Source: Hypomesus transpacificus (Eukaryota; Chordata; Actinopteri; Osmeriformes; Osmeridae). Taken from it: 64,000 nt of DNA. The translations under genes and the position numbers were made by a program. Under the pieces are notes generated by a model that was not told where the DNA came from, did not search any database, and saw only the letters and a list, made by a program, of their open reading frames with translations. Below, piece after piece: positions 59,501 to 64,000 of the stretch (position 1 is the first letter of the stretch; every line of letters starts with the position of its first letter). The stretch is from NCBI RefSeq assembly GCF_021917145.1, contig NC_061077.1, forward strand, positions 10,811,251 through 10,875,250. Direction: 5' to 3'.

Positions 59501-62500
59501 GACGAGAGGGATGATTTGGCAGAAGGCGTCTGCAAATTCAAGGCAGCCATTTTACCTTGAGCAAATGCACTGCCCAGTGGAGGTAATGTGGCTACTGGTT
59601 TATGTCCAGAGAATACAATGTCATTATTGCCGGCATATAAAGTAGCCTTCGACATGTTGGGTTCACCCTCAGTGGACATCACTTGCTTTGACAAGATGTT
59701 GTCAAATGCCATTCTGATAAGATTAAATGCAATATCCTCCATTTTTGCTTCTTGTAAATCCATCTCTGATACAGTGGTGGGCACACTGCTGAATGGTCCC
59801 AAAGTGCCCTCTACATTATTGCTGTCAGTAGACACCGATGTTTCCTCACTAAAGTGACCGTCCCATGTTAGGTATTCGGTGTTTGCCTGGACTAAAAATG
59901 TCAAATTGTTTATCATATCATTGACTACATCGAGAGCTATCTGGCTTGCCTTTGCAGAGATGCCTCTGAACCTTTTAGGGATGACTTCACGTATGTTTTT
60001 GTCAACTTTATCCTTGACTAACTCCATGACGTCAGTGATCAGATTTGTCACATAGAAATTGATTTCCTCATCAGTGTCCATCACCTCTTTTGGTGGCTCA
60101 TCAGCCTGATCTGATGAGCCACCTCCACGGAGTCTGTGAACAGGCTCATCACTGGTCTTGAAGGGATTCACGACTTGAGAAACACATTTCAGCAAGCTTG
60201 TTGCTATTCTAGTATGCTGAGTCCTTTGTGCCACAGGCTTCAACCCTTGCACTGATGTCTTCTGAAGGATCACCCCACACTTGATGGACTCTGCAAGTTG
60301 CATCCTGATAGGCTTCGTGCCCAAATGGTTCAGGACAGCGTGGGTGACAGCATATTCAAGCTTGGTCTGAGACTGTGATTGGGAGAGGTTGAGTGGTCTC
60401 TGCATTTTTCCAACTTTTGGAAAGCTGTTTACCTTAGAGAGAGGACCTTGGGGAAACCTTTTGTTCTTCTGGACTTTCTTATCCTGGATCCCTTTATTTT
60501 GAACATCTTGCTCCCTCCTTGTAGTCTTGTCAGCAGAGGAAACCTCAACCTGGTGGTTTACTACAGGACCTTGTTCTTGGTTGGTGTCTGTGTGAGTGTT
60601 AGGTGCAGGAATTGTGGCCTTGCCTTTGCAGGATACATTCACAGTTGAGGAGCTCTGAAGAAAGAAACAATAAAAAGGAGGGAAAGCACCATTAGAGGTA
60701 TACTTTACATATTATGTACCTGGCCATCGATACACATTTAAAGACTATGTACTGTATAACGATGATGTATTATGACATTATGTAATAACATTGTTCTACA
60801 GTAAGGTGTAGTGGAACACTACCTGGAACATCTTTTCCAGGGTGTATTTCACTTGTCCAGTCATTGGAGCCAGATACTCCTGTCTTGGTGTATGTGGGAC
60901 CATGCACTCATCAACAAGGGATTTCCCTACAGAGAGAAATATCTTTTCACATCTATAAATGATTCTAAATTAATTGGCACTAACCATGTTACAAAATACA
61001 CCCACTCAAAGAATAGTTAATGGAATTGGAATATATGTAATAAGTGGAACCATTTTTGAATTTGAACTATTATTTAATTTTTATTAATTACTATATTTTT
61101 GTATTTGAACAAGCAGAAGGAGCGACATGCTGCTTTACAGGACCTTCAGGTTCAACGGTGGTGAAAACGTAGAGCTTATGTTTGACTGCCTATCCTGCAT
61201 GCTGACGTGATGCTGTCCTCTCATATTTTAAATGTATTAAAACATTTCCAAAAACGTACCCAGTCCTGGCGTGTCAAAGATGTTATGCAGAAACATGTTC
61301 TGTTGGATCCTGGCTTCCCTCATCTTCCTGTACACCTCAAGGTTTTGCAGAGTCTCCTGAGTTTGTTTCTGCTGCATGGCTTGTTTCTGCTCCAGGAGGG
61401 TCTTTCTCTGTAAGGAACATTGAGTTGGGCTGGATTGCCTCAATTGAACAGACACAAATCCTATAATACTGGAATTGAATGATTCACAGTAAACAAGCTA
61501 TTGTTGTCAATTACATGGCAATGTCTTACCTTACGATCTCTCTTCAGTTTAACTTCCTTCTGGTACCTGGCTTTGTTGACTTCCTGCCTCACATCTTTTT
61601 CAATGACTTTCAGACGGTAGCGCTCCTTCGAAATCCAGTCTTCCTCACTCTGGAGGAAAAAGGAGGACAAAGGAGCTTTTCTCCTTTCCTGGCACCGCAA
61701 AATGTGTTTGTACTATTTAACATGTATGTTTTACTCAACCATACCAGATGTTTAAAGAGTATGCTTTCTCTCTTTGGACTGCACAATCCAAGCTGTCCAT
61801 CATCTGCCCTGCAGATATCATGTAGCACATCTTATAATCAGCATTGTTTCTGGTTTAAATAATAATAATCGAATTTGAAGTGACATTGACATCATTTCAT
61901 CCCTACACGACAACCGTATAGTGGCTTGATGCCTTCTACCTGCCCACCTAGACACTTTAGGCAAAGGGAGATGTTCCAATAAGTACTCAGTCATATCTGC
62001 CAGCGTCACTTCCTCCGGAATACGGCCCTCCTCTTGAAGCTTGACCAGCTTCATCATCTGCTCCCTCTAAAATGTGTTAAATTAAATGTACTTAAGAAAA
62101 CATCTCAAGGGTTTCTCCTTGAGGAATACAATACGTATTGACAATGTCTGGCGTGACAATGTTTGGAGTGAAAAAAAAGCTAAATTAAACACAGGCAGAT
62201 TAAATAGATGTCATCAAACTTTTAATCTCAGAAATGTCTATACACTACTTACCATCTTTTTATTTGACTTTTTGTCAAGGTTATTCTTGACAGCACGCAG
62301 GTACTGCTTGTACGTGTTGTACTCCTTCAAAGAGCATACCACCTTTGGTGTAGACAAAACATTGTGAGAGCAGTATGTCAGGTTGATAGTCATATTAATC
62401 ATTTTGTTGATTCATTGAGCTGATTTGGACATACTTTGTCATCTTTAGTGATCAACCTCATCCTCTTCAGCATTTTGTGCTTATCTTTCTGGTGATAATA

Positions 62501-63296
62501 CTCGTTAAGGCTTGGATCATGCAGACTATTGTAACTTGGCCTCATGATATGGCAGTGTGGATCACTGAGGTTGAAGTCAGATGTTGACTGATAGAACTGA
62601 GGGGAATCAGAAACCAATCAAAATTGTATTTCTAATATACATACAATAGACTGATGCTGTGATACACTATCGCAGGGGCGTTTCTAGGATCAGACCTTTA
62701 GGGGTGCTCAGCCCCCAACGAGAATGTGACATGAATACAGTGCCTTGCAAAAGTGCTAAACCCCCTTACTAATATAAATCTACCAGCATCAAATGATAAT
62801 AAACAATATTTTTAATTATTTTTTAGAGGGGCTGAGATTAAATTTAGGGGTGCTTGAGTACCCTTAGAAATGGTCTAAAATCTAACCTTTGGTACAGGTC
62901 TTACCTTTTCCCCAAGCTTTGACATAGACAAAGGGACCGTGAAACCAGGCAGGGCAGGAAGTTTTGTCTTTTCAGGTGGCCTGCTCATTGGTTGAGGGAT
63001 CTTTTTAACCTCATGTGCCTTCCTAAGTGGTGGAAGAGACTCCGTCATAGGTTGAGTTACCCCCATTTTCTTCAAAACCACAGACGCCTTTGTCTGAAAA
63101 TAAAGTCACACAGTAACAAAAGAATTGTTTAATGACCTCTCACAAGGTTGTAGGCTCAAATATATTCAATGACTCATATAATTACTACCATTTACTTTTT
63201 GGCATGGCTGAATTTCTTTTTTTAAATGTAAAACATGTAATTAAATAGCAACTGAATGGAAAGTACCTGGTTTTGTTTTGATACACCTTGCACCAT
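56524..63296 (-). CDS. fsip2: Fibrous sheath-interacting protein 2-like, compact form
   Basis: Nine exons on the minus strand: 63267-63296, 62905-63093, 62435-62596, 62253-62342, 61948-62066, 61530-61647, 61260-61407, 60823-60926 and 56524-60654. Phases fit if exon 6 uses the second AG of CCAGAG, giving about 1,696 residues. FSIP2 is a very large sperm-tail protein (nearly 7,000 residues in human) that binds AKAP4 and is needed for fibrous sheath and flagellum assembly. The N-terminus matches the family: FNLSDPHC, YNSLHDPSLNEYY, KVVCSLKEYNTYKQYL, and a charged coiled-coil stretch in exons 5-7. The 1,377-codon last exon carries diverged internal repeats of the FSIP2 type, such as VLDHFST..ARSVRDEVVRSLSLPE and VLDHIST..ARSVKNEVKRSLSLPQ. 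Start chosen: ATG at 63294-63296, in frame with exon 2. The first exon is the least certain. Confidence 0.85.
62676..62878. mobile_element. Repeat fragment with a nested Tc1-like terminus, in fsip2 intron 2
   Basis: The outer parts (GGGGTGCTCAGCCCC near 62701 and GGGGCTGAG..TTAGGGGTGCTTGAG near 62828) look like related, partly inverted ends of one element. Between them TACAGTGCCTTGCAAAAGTG (62736-62755) resembles the terminal repeat of fish Tc1-like transposons as I remember it. No transposase is present. The boundaries are approximate. Confidence 0.45.
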
Positions 63297-63679
63297 GTCA
63301 TCGTCGCAAATTATGTGTGAGTTTGACTGAGTTTGACTGAAAAGATGTCTCGTGCGATGTCATAATATGTTGACATAATTAGTCGATCTAGATTCTAGAA
63401 TGCTGGCAAGAACCGAAGCAGGGCCTAGGATTCAGCCTAGCCTAAGCTATTTTGAGGCATAATCTTGATATATAAATATAATTAAAAGTTCGCAATGTAC
63501 ACACACACAACGTTTTATAACCCGTACCGACAACACTGAAAATAAAGTATACTGTGTGACGTACCAGTAGAAATTACCTCGTTTCTACAACAGGTGACGC
63601 AACTATACCAATACTAAGCGCTTTGGGACGTAGAAGCGGTCAAATCCTGTGTAGAAATCACTTCCTTCAACAAAGAAAG
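63297..63679. promoter_or_regulatory. Short head-to-head promoter region between fsip2 (-) and sarnp (+)
   Basis: Only 383 bases separate the two start codons. A tandem GAGTTTGACT duplication lies at about 63319-63340. No TATA box is seen near the sarnp side, as expected for a broadly expressed gene. The interval must contain both 5' UTRs. Confidence 0.5.
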
Positions 63680-63712
63680 ATGGCTGATGTTGAAGATCTC
63701 CAGAAACTCAAG
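63680..63712 (+). CDS. sarnp: First coding exon of SARNP-like (SAP domain ribonucleoprotein), partial
   Basis: ATG at 63680 opens MADVEDLQKLK, then a GT donor follows at 63713 in phase 0. The human SARNP first exon is similar in length and ends HKLK before LAELKQEC of the SAP domain. SARNP (CIP29/Tho1) binds RNA and the helicase UAP56 in the TREX mRNA export complex. PMEL and SARNP are close neighbours in human 12q13, which supports the call. Only 11 codons are visible and no SAP domain lies in the window; nothing else was recognised to position 64000. The identity therefore rests on a short match plus synteny. Confidence 0.55.
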
Positions 63713-64000
63713 GTTTATGCCGTTTCAAACTGATTTAGCTATTATAGAGACATTGGAGTATGTTCGTTATACTTGAACCATTGTCAGATACCATGTAAAG
63801 GAATGCTCAACCTGGAGAATTATCATATTGCTTAGCTAGACTTTTATCTGGAAAGAAGTGACTGTTTGCTCAGGTGCGCACGAGTCACGTTGCCGAAACT
63901 GAGTGACTGTGAGACGGGCTAGTGCAAAAAGTGCAAAATGTTATTTACCAAATGGAAGATTTGACTGCTTAACTACTGATTGATCAATCAATAATAATCA

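Overview
This is a 64 kb piece of a teleost fish nuclear genome. It has spliced vertebrate genes with GT/AG introns, long non-coding stretches, many dinucleotide microsatellites and fish-type repeat fragments. I cannot name the species. Exon joins below were made by hand: each gene was assembled exon by exon with matching phases and then compared with my knowledge of the vertebrate family. There is no bacterial-style operon, CRISPR array or mobile gene cassette.

Left block (1-32.8 kb). In order: r3hdml (-, 3' end outside the window), fitm2 (+), gdap1l1 (-) and jph2 (+). The order and relative orientations match the mirror image of human 20q13.12 (JPH2, GDAP1L1, FITM2, R3HDML), except that OSER1 is not seen between jph2 and gdap1l1. 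The products are a secreted CAP protein, an ER lipid-droplet protein, a GST-like tail-anchored protein and the junctional-membrane protein junctophilin-2.

Right block (34.4-64 kb). Four complete alpha-tubulin genes come first, three on the minus strand (A, B, C) and one on the plus strand (D). They are followed by pmel (-, melanosome fibril protein), a compact fsip2-like sperm-tail gene (-), and the first coding exon of what looks like sarnp (+). PMEL and SARNP lie close together in human 12q13, so the window appears to join a 20q13-like block to a 12q13-like block somewhere between jph2 and the first tubulin gene.

The most interesting signal is in the tubulin cluster. Coding exons and introns 2 and 3 are strongly homogenised, while first introns and flanks are unrelated. 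Gene D is a mosaic: its intron 2 is almost identical to that of gene A, its intron 3 looks identical to that of gene C, and the switch falls inside exon 3. Gene A also has changed residues in the luminal K40 acetylation loop. Other points worth checking are the small repeat-built fsip2, the fsip2/sarnp head-to-head promoter, UG-rich repeats forming the 3' splice sites of gdap1l1, a post-stop open frame in jph2, and a short pmel without the usual repeat domain. I found no wholly new gene system.
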